A model generated the notes under the pieces. The model was not told where the DNA came from and ran no database searches. It saw only the letters and a program-made list of their open reading frames with translations. 64,000 nucleotides of DNA from Mesorhizobium sp. AR10 (GTDB lineage: Bacteria > Pseudomonadota > Alphaproteobacteria > Rhizobiales > Rhizobiaceae). Location of the stretch: NCBI RefSeq assembly GCF_024746795.1, contig NZ_CP080523.1:186001-250000 (forward strand), in the 5' to 3' direction. Position numbers and translations under genes: made by a program. Positions 29,073 to 38,552 of this stretch are shown piece by piece (the first letter of the stretch is position 1; every line of letters begins with the position of its first letter).

Positions 29073-29480
29073 ATGAGACCTAAGCGCGCGGGGCCGTCGC
29101 CTACTCCGACCCGCAGCAGGATTTGTTCGCGTTCGAAGGCGATGTGTGTCGCCGCAAGCCTTCGAAGAAAGCCGCGCAGAATGAAACCGACGGCTTCCGC
29201 ATTCTCCACCGTCTCGCCATGGCCGATCGCTAGCAGAATTCAGTCACCTCACCAGCAATGCACTCGTATTCGACCTGTTCGGCGCGCAACCGTCGGGTAG
29301 AAGCGAGGCTGGCATCGCCGCCAACGACAGCGGCCTCGTAGGCGGGAAAGACGATCGTTTCTTCATATTGATGAACGCTTGCGCAAAAATGGGAGGATTG
29401 CGTGGGCAGTGCCGAGGCACTTCAGGCGATCGACGCTGGGCAGCGCATCAGCGATATTTTCCTAAGCATTGCAGAGCTGC
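29069..29480 (-). pseudogene. hemerythrin-like protein, frameshifted
   Basis: A HHE/hemerythrin-type protein in two frames. One reads YEETIVFPAYEAAVVGGDAS and LRAEQVEYECIAGEVTEFC then stops near 29243. The other continues LAIGHGETVENAEAVGFILR, GFLRRLAATHIAFEREQILL. The E/H metal ligands typical of the fold are partly visible (FE, H...FERE). Its last codons overlap the fnrN stop on the opposite strand. Hemerythrins bind oxygen or NO, which suits this neighbourhood, but this copy is broken. Confidence 0.65.
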
Positions 29481-29617
29481 AGTTTTCCCTGTGCGCGCGC
29501 TTCATCACATCACACGGAATCGCCTCCACGCGGGGCGGCCCGTGCTGCGTTTCCTCGTTCAATCGCCACCTTCTGATCGCACCGAACTCGATGCTGCCCG
29601 AAGCAAAATCCTGCGAT

Positions 29618-29631
29618 CTGACATGGATCAG
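29618..29631 (+). promoter_or_regulatory. candidate anaerobox upstream of fixN
   Basis: CTGAC-ATGG-ATCAG matches eight of ten positions of TTGAY-N4-RTCAA and is centred about 80 bp before fixN. It is weaker than the other two sites but well placed. Confidence 0.5.
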
Positions 29632-29705
29632 GGCGAGCAGGCGGCGGCTGCGCAATCAATGCACTGCGGAGTTGGGTCCGCCGGAATTGGAGATCGGTAC
29701 TTGCG

Positions 29706-31337
29706 ATGAAATTCGGCACTGAGATCGTCCTTCTAAGCCTGTTTGCTTTTGCGGCCCTGGTGGCTGCCGGCTTCGGCGTAGACGAACCTTTTCGCCAGCA
29801 TATGTGGGTTTTGTTCTTCGCCGTGGCTGGCTTCACTGCGATCCTGTTGCGCAACACGGAGTTCAAGCCAGCAGTTCCGATCCACCCCGCCGATTACATG
29901 GATGGGCCGATACGCTACGGGGCCGTCGCAACGGTGATCTGGGGGGTCGTTGGCATGCTGGTCGGTGTGGTCATCGCGCTGCAGCTCGCCTATCCGGATC
30001 TCAACATCGAACCCTGGTTCAATTTCGGTCGCTTGCGGCCGCTGCATACGTCGGGCGTCGTTTTTGCTTTCGGGGGCAATGCACTGCTTTGCACATCCCT
30101 GTATGTCGTGCAGCGCACCTGCCGCGCCCGGCTGTTTGGCGGCGATCTCGCCTGGTTCGTGTTCTGGGGTTACCAGCTTTTCATCGTCATGGCTGCGACA
30201 GGCTACCTGCTCGGCATCACCGAGGGCCGCGAGTATGCCGAACCCGAATGGTATGTGGACCTGTGGCTGACCATCGTCTGGGTCGCCTATCTCATCCTGT
30301 TCCTCGGCACGATCCTGAAGCGCAAGGAACCGCATATCTACGTCGCCAACTGGTTCTATCTGTCGTTCATCGTGACCATCGCGATGCTGCATGTGATCAA
30401 CAATCTGTCGATGCCCGTCTCGTTCGTTGGCTCAAAAAGCTATTCCGCCTTCTCCGGCGTACAGGACGCCCTGACGCAGTGGTGGTACGGCCACAATGCC
30501 GTCGGCTTCTTTCTGACCGCCGGCTTTCTCGGCATGATGTATTATTTCGTGCCCAAGCAGGCGAACCGCCCAGTTTATTCCTACCGCCTGTCGATCATCC
30601 ACTTCTGGGCGCTGATCTTCCTCTATATCTGGGCTGGTCCGCATCACCTGCACTACACCGCTCTGCCCGACTGGGCGCAGACGCTTGGCATGGTGTTTTC
30701 GATCATGCTCTGGATGCCCTCCTGGGGCGGCATGATCAACGGCCTGATGACGCTGTCCGGCGCCTGGGACAAGCTGCGCACGGATCCCATCATCCGCATG
30801 ATGGTGATGGCCATCGCCTTCTACGGCATGTCGACCTTCGAAGGCCCGATGATGGCGATCAAGACGGTCAACTCGCTGTCGCACTATACCGACTGGACGA
30901 TCGGGCACGTCCACTCCGGCGCGCTTGGCTGGGTTGGCATGATCTCGTTCGGCGCGATCTATTTCATGGTGCCGAAGCTGTGGAACCGCGAGCGGCTCTA
31001 TTCACTGCGGCTGGTCAACTGGCACTTCTGGCTGGCGACGCTCGGAATCGTCCTTTACGCGGCGGTGATGTGGGTCTCCGGCGTCATGCAAGGCCTGATG
31101 TGGCGCGAGTACGACGAGCAGGGCTTCCTGATCTACTCCTTCGCCGAAACCGTCGCTGCCATGCATCCCTACTACATCATGCGTGCCATCGGCGGCGCGA
31201 TGTATCTGTCCGGCGCCCTTATCATGGCCTGGAACATCGCCATGACCATCTTTGGCTACCAACGCGAGGAGGATCCGATGCCGGGCTCCATCCCCGCCCT
31301 CCAGCGTGCGCGATCAGGAGCCAGAAAATGGGCTTGA
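29706..31337 (+). CDS. fixN: FixN, cbb3-type cytochrome c oxidase subunit I
   Basis: A 543-residue integral membrane subunit with about 12-14 helices, holding low-spin heme b and the heme b3-CuB centre of the high-affinity terminal oxidase used by bacteroids. Ligand histidines appear in [19 protein letters not shown], the CuB region [38 protein letters not shown] and [18 protein letters not shown] at 29706 gives the usual start. It overlaps fixO by 10 bp. The first gene of fixNOQP, downstream of a candidate anaerobox. Confidence 0.97.
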   Translation: MKFGTEIVLLSLFAFAALVAAGFGVDEPFRQHMWVLFFAVAGFTAILLRNTEFKPAVPIHPADYMDGPIRYGAVATVIWGVVGMLVGVVIALQLAYPDLNIEPWFNFGRLRPLHTSGVVFAFGGNALLCTSLYVVQRTCRARLFGGDLAWFVFWGYQLFIVMAATGYLLGITEGREYAEPEWYVDLWLTIVWVAYLILFLGTILKRKEPHIYVANWFYLSFIVTIAMLHVINNLSMPVSFVGSKSYSAFSGVQDALTQWWYGHNAVGFFLTAGFLGMMYYFVPKQANRPVYSYRLSIIHFWALIFLYIWAGPHHLHYTALPDWAQTLGMVFSIMLWMPSWGGMINGLMTLSGAWDKLRTDPIIRMMVMAIAFYGMSTFEGPMMAIKTVNSLSHYTDWTIGHVHSGALGWVGMISFGAIYFMVPKLWNRERLYSLRLVNWHFWLATLGIVLYAAVMWVSGVMQGLMWREYDEQGFLIYSFAETVAAMHPYYIMRAIGGAMYLSGALIMAWNIAMTIFGYQREEDPMPGSIPALQRARSGARKWA

Positions 31338-32059
31338 TGGACAAACACGCCATCATCGAGAAGAACGCCACGCTTCTTCTCGTTGGCTCCCTTCTGGTGG
31401 TGACGGTCGGCGGCATCGTCGAGATCGCGCCGCTCTTCTATCTCGACAATACGATCGAGAAGGTCGAAGGCATGCGGCCCTATTCGCCGCTCGAACTTGC
31501 TGGACGAAATATCTATGTGCGCGAGGGCTGCTACCTCTGCCACAGCCAGATGATCAGACCGTTCCGCGACGAGGTCGAGCGCTATGGGCACTACAGCCTG
31601 GCGGCCGAGTCGATCTACGATCACCCTTTCCAGTGGGGATCGAAGCGCACCGGACCGGACCTCGCCCGGGTTGGCGACCGCTACTCCAACGAATGGCACG
31701 TACAGCATCTTGCCGATCCGCGCTCGGTGGTGCCGGAATCGATCATGCCGAACTACGAGTTCCTGAAGAATACGCCGATCGAGGTGAAAGACTTCTCGAC
31801 GCATCTTATCGCAAACAGGCGTGTCGCCGTCCCTTACTCCGATGACATGATCGCAAACGCCAATGTCGATCTGATGGCGCAGGCGGATCCCAACATCGAT
31901 ACGTCCGGCGTTGAAGCGCGCTACCCCAGGGCCAAGCTCGGCGACTTCGACGGCAATCCGCAGCAGGTCACCGAAATGGATGCCTTGGTCGCTTACCTCC
32001 AGATGCTTGGCACATTGGTCGATTTCAAGACCTACGACGAAGCCGCCGGCTACCGCTGA
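31328..32059 (+). CDS. fixO: FixO, cbb3 oxidase monoheme cytochrome c subunit II
   Basis: A 243-residue membrane-anchored cytochrome c that passes electrons to FixN. A single N-terminal helix ([18 protein letters not shown]) anchors it. The heme motif is CYLCH in [20 protein letters not shown] and the axial Met is probably in [10 protein letters not shown]. The start lies inside the end of fixN, indicating translational coupling. Length is typical. Confidence 0.97.
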   Translation: MGLMDKHAIIEKNATLLLVGSLLVVTVGGIVEIAPLFYLDNTIEKVEGMRPYSPLELAGRNIYVREGCYLCHSQMIRPFRDEVERYGHYSLAAESIYDHPFQWGSKRTGPDLARVGDRYSNEWHVQHLADPRSVVPESIMPNYEFLKNTPIEVKDFSTHLIANRRVAVPYSDDMIANANVDLMAQADPNIDTSGVEARYPRAKLGDFDGNPQQVTEMDALVAYLQMLGTLVDFKTYDEAAGYR

Positions 32060-32070
32060 GGAGTGTGCTC

Positions 32071-32220
32071 GTGGACTACAATTTGATGCGGGAATTCGCC
32101 GACAGCTGGGGCCTCCTTGCCATGGCGCTCTTCTTCGTCGGATGCGTTGCCTTCGCGCTTCGCCCTGGCGGCCGCAGGCAAGCTGACGAAGCCGCTCGAA
32201 TTCCTCTCAAGGACGATTGA
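32071..32220 (+). CDS. fixQ: FixQ, small cbb3 oxidase subunit (CcoQ)
   Basis: A 49-residue single-helix membrane protein read from a GTG start, with GAGGAG about 8 bp upstream. The sequence is VDYNLMREFADSWGLLAMAL followed by FFVGCVAFALRPG and a charged tail. CcoQ stabilises the oxidase and helps cofactor insertion. It lies between fixO (11 bp gap) and fixP (2 bp gap), as in all rhizobial fixNOQP operons. Confidence 0.92.
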   Translation: MDYNLMREFADSWGLLAMALFFVGCVAFALRPGGRRQADEAARIPLKDD

Positions 32221-32222
32221 TC

Positions 32223-33086
32223 ATGAGTAGCGAGCACATCGACGAGGTCTCGGGCATCTCAACGACCGGCCATGAGTGGGATGGCATCCGGGAGCTCAAC
32301 AACCCACTTCCGCGCTGGTGGGTCACGACATTTTACATCACCATTGTCTGGGCGATCGGCTACACCATCGCCTATCCCGCATGGCCAATGCTTACTTCCG
32401 CGACCAGAGGTGTGCTCGGCTATTCGAGCCGCAACCACGTTAAGAATGAACTGGCGGCCGCCGAAGCCGCCAAGGCCAAATATGTCGCAGCGGTGGAATC
32501 GAAAACCGCCTCGGAGATTGCTGCCGACGACGCATTGCGCGAGTTCGCCGTGGCTGCCGGCGGTGCGGCATTCAGGGTCAATTGCGTGCAGTGCCATGGC
32601 TCCGGCGCGCAAGGCTCCAAAGGTTTTCCAAACCTCAACGACGACGATTGGCTGTGGGGCGGCAGCGCTGAGCAGATCCAGCAGACGATCACCCACGGCA
32701 TCCGCTTCGCGTCAGACCCGGATACGCGCCTGTCGGAAATGCCGGCTTTTGGCGACATCATCACGGCGGACCAGATCGCACAGGTCAGCGCCTACGTTGC
32801 CAGCCTGTCCGACTTGGTCCGGGACGCAAGTCTGATCGAGCCCGGCGCCAAGGTTTTCGCGGAAAATTGCGTCGCCTGTCATGGCGACACAGCAAAGGGC
32901 AACAGGGAACTCGGCGCGCCCGACCTGACCGACGCCATCTGGCTCTATGGACCGGGCGAGACGGCTATTGCTGCGCAGGTCCGCGCGCCGAAGCACGGCG
33001 TCATGCCGGCCTGGATCGGGCGTCTCGGCGAGACCAAGGTCAAAGAACTCGCAGTCTATGTTCATTCGCTTGGCGGCGGAGAATAG
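32223..33086 (+). CDS. fixP: FixP, cbb3 oxidase diheme cytochrome c subunit III
   Basis: A 287-residue membrane-bound cytochrome c with two heme motifs, CVQCH and CVACH, each in a cytochrome c domain (FRVNCVQCHGSGAQGSKGFP; FAENCVACHGDTAKGNRELG). Axial methionines lie in LSEMPAFGD and GVMPAWIGRL. An N-terminal helix (WWVTTFYITIVWAIGYTIAY) anchors it. It receives electrons from the bc1 complex through soluble cytochromes. ATG at 32223 is preferred over a TTG two codons upstream. A strong hairpin follows the gene. Confidence 0.96.
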   Translation: MSSEHIDEVSGISTTGHEWDGIRELNNPLPRWWVTTFYITIVWAIGYTIAYPAWPMLTSATRGVLGYSSRNHVKNELAAAEAAKAKYVAAVESKTASEIAADDALREFAVAAGGAAFRVNCVQCHGSGAQGSKGFPNLNDDDWLWGGSAEQIQQTITHGIRFASDPDTRLSEMPAFGDIITADQIAQVSAYVASLSDLVRDASLIEPGAKVFAENCVACHGDTAKGNRELGAPDLTDAIWLYGPGETAIAAQVRAPKHGVMPAWIGRLGETKVKELAVYVHSLGGGE

Positions 33087-33126
33087 GAACGGAAGCCTAT
33101 TCTCGGCCCTCCCCGCCAAGCGACGG

Positions 33127-33146
33127 GGCCCGGCTTGCGCCGGGCC
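33127..33146 (+). terminator. GC-rich hairpin between fixP and fixG
   Basis: GGCCCGGC-TTGC-GCCGGGCC is a perfect 8-bp stem with a 4-base loop, 40 bp after the fixP stop. There is no T-run, so it may end transcription incompletely or protect the fixNOQP message. It helps separate the two fix operons. Confidence 0.6.
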
Positions 33147-33171
33147 TCGACACCATTCCGGCATCCGGCGA

Positions 33172-33185
33172 ATGACTTGCATCAA
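33172..33185 (+). promoter_or_regulatory. anaerobox upstream of fixG
   Basis: ATGAC-TTGC-ATCAA matches nine of ten consensus positions for FNR/FixK binding and lies about 105 bp before the fixG start, after the hairpin. It implies a separate promoter for fixGHIS. Confidence 0.7.
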
Positions 33186-33290
33186 CGCGGTGCAATTCGC
33201 CATGCGGCAAAGCGTGCTCAACGTGGCCATAAGCCAGAACCGATCGGTCGGGCTTCCGCCGCGAAATCGTCGCCGGGACTGGAGCTTCTC

Positions 33291-34853
33291 GTGCTTGAAA
33301 ACACGCAAATTGAACGGCTCGAAGCCGAATCGGTCAACTCCGCCAAGGCCCGTCAGCCGCTTTATGCCCCGCACAAGAAGGTATTCCCGCAGCGCGCTTC
33401 AGGCAGCTTTCGCCGCTTCAAGTGGTTGGTGATGGCAATCACGCTGGGCATTTACTACTTGACGCCCTGGCTGCGGTGGGATCGAGGGCCGTTCGCGCCT
33501 GATCAGGCCGTGCTGGTCGATCTTGCCAACCGCCGCTTCTACTTTTTCTTCATCGAAATCTGGCCGCAGGAATTCTACTACGTGGCTGGCCTGCTGGTCA
33601 TGGCCGGCATCGGCCTTTTCCTGGTCACCTCCACAGTTGGTCGGGCCTGGTGCGGCTATACCTGCCCGCAGACCGTATGGGTCGACCTGTTTCTGGTCGT
33701 CGAGCGCGCGATCGAAGGAGATCGCAACGCGCGCATGACGCTCGATGCCGGACCCTGGACAGCGCGCAAGCTTATGCTGCGCGTATCGAAACACGCCATA
33801 TGGCTGGTCATAGGGACGGCGACCGGGGGGGCCTGGATCTTCTATTTCGCCGACGCGCCAAAGCTGATCGGCGAAGTCTTCACCGGGACCGCCGCACCCG
33901 TCGGCTACATCACCATCGCCGTGCTGACGGCGACTACCTACACATTCGGTGGACTGATGCGCGAGCAGGTCTGCATATATATGTGCCCGTGGCCGCGCAT
34001 TCAGGCGGCCATGCTCGACGAGAATTCTCTCACGGTGACCTACAATGATTGGCGCGGCGAACCTCGTTCGCGTCACGCCAAGAAGGTTCAGGCCGCTGGG
34101 CAGCTGGTCGGAGACTGCGTCGATTGCAACACCTGTGTCGCGGTCTGCCCGATGGGGATCGACATTCGCGACGGCCAGCAGCTCGAATGCATCACTTGCG
34201 CGCTCTGTATCGACGCCTGCGACAGCGTCATGGCCAAGCTCGGCAAGGAGCGCGGGCTGATCTCCTATGCGACGCTGTCCGACTACAACGCCAACATGGC
34301 GGTGGCGACCGGGGGCGGCTCCAGCACGGTGAAGCCTTCGCTGGTGCGCACTGCCGACGGCGCTTTCGCCGACAGGTTGGCCCATTTCCACATTCGCAAG
34401 ATCTTCAGGCCGCGCACGTCCGTCTACATGGGTGCGTGGTCGGCGGTCGGTCTCACCCTGTTCTATTCGCTTCTGACGCGCGACCGGCTCGAGGTCAACG
34501 TTCTGCACGACCGCAATCCGCAGTTCGTCGTGTTGTCCGACGGTTCGATCCGCAATGGCTACACCGTCAAGCTGCTCAACATGATCCCCGAGCCCAGGAC
34601 GATCGTCGTCACCATGCAGGGCCTGCCGGAGGCCGAGATGAGCGTCGTCGGGATCGACGACCTGCCTGCGGATCGCTCCTTTGCCATTCCGGTCGAACCC
34701 GACCGGCTGAAGATGCTGAAGGTTTTCGTTCGCCAGCCGGCGGAACAGATCAAGGGCCAAGCGCAAACATTCAAATTCCGGGTCGAAGACAAGGCGAGCT
34801 TCGAGTCGGACGAATACACGGCCACTTTCAACGCACCGGAGATCGTCAGATGA
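33291..34853 (+). CDS. fixG: FixG (CcoG), membrane iron-sulfur protein for cbb3 oxidase assembly
   Basis: A 520-residue polytopic membrane protein with a cytoplasmic bis-[4Fe-4S] domain. Cluster motifs are CVDCNTCVAVCPMG and CITCALCIDACDSVM. Four to five helices surround it (FYFFFIEIWPQEFYYVAGLL and others). The motifs AWCGYTCPQTVW and YMCPWPRIQ carry extra cysteines. The C-terminal periplasmic part is an Ig-like fold. CcoG reduces copper during CuB delivery. The GTG start (VLENTQIERLEAESVNSAK) is chosen from family alignment and the upstream GGAG; longer frames lack support. fixH starts inside its stop codon. Confidence 0.95.
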   Translation: MLENTQIERLEAESVNSAKARQPLYAPHKKVFPQRASGSFRRFKWLVMAITLGIYYLTPWLRWDRGPFAPDQAVLVDLANRRFYFFFIEIWPQEFYYVAGLLVMAGIGLFLVTSTVGRAWCGYTCPQTVWVDLFLVVERAIEGDRNARMTLDAGPWTARKLMLRVSKHAIWLVIGTATGGAWIFYFADAPKLIGEVFTGTAAPVGYITIAVLTATTYTFGGLMREQVCIYMCPWPRIQAAMLDENSLTVTYNDWRGEPRSRHAKKVQAAGQLVGDCVDCNTCVAVCPMGIDIRDGQQLECITCALCIDACDSVMAKLGKERGLISYATLSDYNANMAVATGGGSSTVKPSLVRTADGAFADRLAHFHIRKIFRPRTSVYMGAWSAVGLTLFYSLLTRDRLEVNVLHDRNPQFVVLSDGSIRNGYTVKLLNMIPEPRTIVVTMQGLPEAEMSVVGIDDLPADRSFAIPVEPDRLKMLKVFVRQPAEQIKGQAQTFKFRVEDKASFESDEYTATFNAPEIVR

Positions 34854-35347
34854 GCGCCAATCCGCAGAAATCCCGCGAATTCACCGGCGGGCATATGTTG
34901 GTCACCATTCTCGCCTTTTTCGCTGTGGTCATCGGCGTCAATCTGACCATGGCGACACTCGCCAACACGAGTTGGACCGGCCTCGTCGTCGAAAACACCT
35001 ATGTGGCCAGCCAGCAATTCAACAGGAGGGCCGAGGAAGGGCGCGCGCAGGCCGCGCTCGGCTGGACTGGCAAACTGACGATCGCGTCGGGCGAAGTCCG
35101 TTACAGCCTCAGCGACGCCGCCGGCAAGCTGGTCCCATTGGACGGCGTCAGCGTCCTGTTCCGTCATCCTGCCTATGAGGCCGAGGACAAGTCCATCATT
35201 TTAACTCTCGCAACGGATCAGGAATTTGCCGCGCACCACACGCCCAGGGACGGCGTCTGGATCGTCGAAGTCGATGCCGACGCCGGTCTCGCGGAGCCCT
35301 ATCGGGAAGTTCACCGTATCATCATTTCCCAAGGTGCGTTGCAATGA
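34850..35347 (+). CDS. fixH: FixH, cbb3 oxidase assembly protein
   Basis: A 165-residue membrane-anchored protein. The N-terminal helix (GGHMLVTILAFFAVVIGVNL) is followed by the family signature TMATLANTSWTGLVVENTYV and SQQFN. The remainder is a periplasmic beta-sandwich. CcoH/FixH binds assembly intermediates of the oxidase. It overlaps fixG and fixI by 4 bp each (ATGA), so the operon is translationally coupled. Confidence 0.94.
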   Translation: MSANPQKSREFTGGHMLVTILAFFAVVIGVNLTMATLANTSWTGLVVENTYVASQQFNRRAEEGRAQAALGWTGKLTIASGEVRYSLSDAAGKLVPLDGVSVLFRHPAYEAEDKSIILTLATDQEFAAHHTPRDGVWIVEVDADAGLAEPYREVHRIIISQGALQ

Positions 35348-37629
35348 GCTGCTGTGCACCGGGCGCCGAAATGGCGCTGGATGTCGCTGGCGCCGCATCC
35401 GTTTTGCCGTCGAGCCAAGAAATCAAACTGGCGAGCCGTTCGCTGGGCGGCGACCTGTATCAGACCGATCTTTCAGTACCGGCGGTTCGTTGTGCAGCCT
35501 GCATCCAGGCGATCGAAACGGCGCTTGGAAAGCTGGATCGGGTCGAGGGCGCCCGCGTCAACCTGTCGACGAAACGGGTTTCGGTCCGGTGGCGCGGCGA
35601 CGAGGTTCCGCCATTCCTCGCCACACTTGGACGGCTGGGCTATGACGCACACCTGTTCGAACCCGAGGCTTACGGCAAGGACAAGACGCTGTCGGAGCTG
35701 ATCCGCGCCGTCGCGGTTGCCGGCTTTGCGGCCGGCAACATCATGCTGCTTTCGGTGTCGGTCTGGTCGGGCGCCGAAGGCGCGACCCGCGATCTGTTCC
35801 ACTGGGTCTCGGCACTAATCGCCATTCCCGCACTTGCCTTCGCCGGCGGCATCTTCTTCCGTTCGGGGTGGAATGCGCTACGCCACGGCCGCATGAACAT
35901 GGATGTGCCCATCGCGGTCGGGGTGTCGCTCGCCTATGCCATGAGCCTTTACGAGACGATCACCCATGGCGACCACGCCTATTTCGATGCGTCGGTGTCG
36001 CTGCTGTTCTTCCTGTTGATCGGCCGCACGCTGGATCATGTCATGCGCGAGCGCGCCCGCACTGCGGTGAAAGGCCTGTCTCAGTTGGCGGCGCGTGGCG
36101 CCATGGTGCTGCGCGGCGACGGCGCGCGCGACTATCTGCCGGTTGGCGAGATCGAACCGGGAATGCAACTCCTGATCGCGGCTGGTGAGAGGATCCCCGT
36201 CGACGGCAAGATCATTCATGGTGCGTCGGATCTGGATTGCTCTCTGGTCTCTGGCGAGAGCACGCCCCGAAACGTGGCGCCGGGCGAAACCGTGCAAGCC
36301 GGTGTCCTCAATCTGACAGGCTCGCTGACCGTCCAGGCGACAGCCGCCGCAAAAGATTCCTTCCTGGAAGAAATGGTTCGGCTGATGGAAGCCGCCGAGG
36401 GCGGTCGCGCGCATTATCGCCGGATCGCCGATCGCGTTTCTGCGCTCTACGCCCCGGTGGTTCATATCACCGCCTTCGCGACCTTCCTTGGCTGGATGGC
36501 GGCGACTGGCGACTGGCACCGGGCGATGACGATCGCCATCGCCGTCCTCATCATCACATGCCCGTGTGCGCTCGGCCTCGCCGTGCCGATCGTGCAGGTG
36601 GTCGCCGCGCGGCGCCTGTTCGAGAACGGCATCATGGTCAAGGACGGCTCGGCCATGGAGCGCCTGGCAACGATCGACACGGCTGTGTTCGACAAGACCG
36701 GAACACTTACGCTCGGTCAGCCCCGTCTCGTCAATGCGGCCTCGATCGATCCGGCCATGCTGGCAATGGCGGCAGACATGGCCGCGCACTCGCGTCACCC
36801 ATTTTCAAAGGCCATAGCCGGCTTTGCCGCTTCCGGCGGGCAGGACAAATTCGATGCTGTCAGCGAGCATCCAGGATTCGGGATCGAAGCCACTGTCGCT
36901 GGGAGCATCTGGCGGCTGGGCCGACGCGGATGGGCTGGATGGAAGGCCCGGACCGGCGGCGAAGGAAAGCATGGCTATGGCGGAACGGTCCTGACGAAAG
37001 ACGGGATCATTGTCGCGTCCTTCGTTTTCGAGGACGCACTGCGTGCCGACGCAAGGGCAGCCATTGTGCAGTTGAACGATGCCCGGGTGTCCATGGAGAT
37101 GCTGTCGGGCGATACCGCAGGCGCCTGCGGTGAAGTTGCAAAAATGCTGGGTGTCGGCGACTTCGTTCCGTGCCTGCTGCCATCTGGCAAGGTCGAACGC
37201 ATCGAGACACTGGCGAGAGCTGGCCACAAGGTTCTAATGGTTGGCGACGGCCTCAACGACACGCCTGCGCTGGGGGCAGCACATGTCTCGATCGCGCCGG
37301 CCACCGCTGCCGATATTGGCCGCAACGCCGCGGACTTCGTGTTCCTGCGCGAAAGCCTTTTGGCCGTACCCCTTGCCCTGGACGTCTCACGGAAGGCCGG
37401 CCGGCTGATCCGTCAGAACATCGCCATCGCGATCGTCTACAACACCATTGCTGTGCCAATCGCCATTCTGGGGCACGTCACGCCGCTGATCGCGGCAATC
37501 GCGATGTCTGCTTCATCGCTGCTTGTCATCGGAAATGCGTTGCGCCTGCAGGGTTTTGTGCTCGCCGAGGTGACGGGGGCTCCCTCGGCAACGCGTTCGG
37601 GCATTCGCGCATCGGTGCAGCCGTCATGA
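35344..37629 (+). CDS. fixI: FixI (CcoI), copper-exporting P1B-type ATPase
   Basis: A 761-residue heavy-metal ATPase that moves copper to the periplasm for CuB of the cbb3 oxidase. The N-terminal metal-binding domain has VRCAACIQAIE (CxxC), after an earlier Cys pair (MSCC). The membrane metal site is CPCALGLAVP, phosphorylation site DKTGTLT, phosphatase loop SGES, and hinge MVGDGLNDTPAL. Eight helices fit the family. Length is typical. Translationally coupled to fixH and fixS. Confidence 0.96.
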   Translation: MSCCAPGAEMALDVAGAASVLPSSQEIKLASRSLGGDLYQTDLSVPAVRCAACIQAIETALGKLDRVEGARVNLSTKRVSVRWRGDEVPPFLATLGRLGYDAHLFEPEAYGKDKTLSELIRAVAVAGFAAGNIMLLSVSVWSGAEGATRDLFHWVSALIAIPALAFAGGIFFRSGWNALRHGRMNMDVPIAVGVSLAYAMSLYETITHGDHAYFDASVSLLFFLLIGRTLDHVMRERARTAVKGLSQLAARGAMVLRGDGARDYLPVGEIEPGMQLLIAAGERIPVDGKIIHGASDLDCSLVSGESTPRNVAPGETVQAGVLNLTGSLTVQATAAAKDSFLEEMVRLMEAAEGGRAHYRRIADRVSALYAPVVHITAFATFLGWMAATGDWHRAMTIAIAVLIITCPCALGLAVPIVQVVAARRLFENGIMVKDGSAMERLATIDTAVFDKTGTLTLGQPRLVNAASIDPAMLAMAADMAAHSRHPFSKAIAGFAASGGQDKFDAVSEHPGFGIEATVAGSIWRLGRRGWAGWKARTGGEGKHGYGGTVLTKDGIIVASFVFEDALRADARAAIVQLNDARVSMEMLSGDTAGACGEVAKMLGVGDFVPCLLPSGKVERIETLARAGHKVLMVGDGLNDTPALGAAHVSIAPATAADIGRNAADFVFLRESLLAVPLALDVSRKAGRLIRQNIAIAIVYNTIAVPIAILGHVTPLIAAIAMSASSLLVIGNALRLQGFVLAEVTGAPSATRSGIRASVQPS

Positions 37630-37781
37630 CGACGCTCGTCTACCTCATACCAGCAGCTCTATTCCTTGGCGCGCTGGGGCTGTCCGGCTTTCTGTGGGCC
37701 TTGAGGAGTGGTCAATATGAGGATCTTCAAGGGGCCGCCGAGCGCATCCTCATCGACCGGGACGACAAGCCGGAACGCTGA
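37626..37781 (+). CDS. fixS: FixS (CcoS), small cbb3 oxidase maturation protein
   Basis: A 51-residue single-helix protein (MTTLVYLIPAALFLGALGLS, then GFLWALRSGQYEDLQGAAER). The WALRSGQYEDLxG pattern after the helix is diagnostic. CcoS is needed for cofactor insertion into the catalytic subunit. Its ATG overlaps the fixI stop. It ends the fixGHIS operon. Confidence 0.94.
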   Translation: MTTLVYLIPAALFLGALGLSGFLWALRSGQYEDLQGAAERILIDRDDKPER

Positions 37782-38179
37782 CCCAGATCGCTGTGCCGAC
37801 GACTGTGCGGATGCCGGTCGTCAGCCGAGACGGCTTGTTCGGGAACAAAGTGCTGAGGCTCCACAGCTAGCTTAGCTAAGCCGCGTTTGACGTAGATTTG
37901 TGAAAAGCCCTGTCGCTCGAAGGACTGCATCGCCCGGATTTGTCGTGTCTGGCTGATCCAGATCAAGGTTATCTCCTCATCGGCGTGGTTTCGTCGACTA
38001 GCCTTTCAAGGGAGAACGCATGTCTAACGGACAGTTTAGTCGTCACCATCAGCGTTTTGGCGGTTTTTGGGTCTTTTCACGATAGTGGTCGACACCTTCA
38101 ATGGATCGCGCCGCCCAACACCTCGGCGACCGGTCTGGATCAAGACCGACACGAAGAACGGCCAAAGCCAAAAGTCAGC
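37782..38179. other. 398-bp spacer after fixS, no gene seen
   Basis: No recognisable gene and no strong terminator. It probably holds remains of the missing front half of the LacI-type gene that follows. Confidence 0.4.
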
Positions 38180-38552
38180 CGAGGCGTTGGGGCGCGACAC
38201 GGCGGCCAGATTGTTCTCGGGACCGCAAACGCCGAACGCGATCTTCTGCGGCAACGATCAGATCGCCGGCGGCGCGTGCGACACGCTGCGCGAGATTGGC
38301 CTGGCAGCACCTGTCGACGTGGCCATCGTCGGATTTAACAACTGGGACGTGATGGTGCTTGCGATGCGGCCGCGGCTGGCCAGCCTCGATGAGAACCTGA
38401 ACGCGCTCGGACGCGACGCTGGTGACAGCGTGCTGGAGATGATCGCCGAGCGCGTGCGTCAGGCGTCGGCCGTGTTCACTGGCCGTGCGGGCATCGTCGA
38501 AGCCGTGAGCACGCCAATGCACTTCATTGCAGGAACGGATGCGTTCCAATGA
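38180..38552 (+). pseudogene. LacI-family regulator, C-terminal remnant
   Basis: The last roughly 120 residues of a LacI/GalR sugar-binding domain: NAIFCGNDQIAGGACDTLRE, VDVAIVGFNNWDVMVLAMRP and the closing segment SLDENLNALGRDAGDSVLEM. The helix-turn-helix and first lobe are gone. Its stop overlaps the ATG of the glycosidase gene, so the pair was once one sugar-responsive operon. Confidence 0.8.

Noticed and set aside
29804..31327. long plus frame running through fixN
   Set aside because: Out-of-frame with fixN, Arg/His-rich shadow; only its end, in frame with fixO, is real.
33399..34766. 455-codon minus frame
   Set aside because: Antisense to fixG with no recognisable domain.
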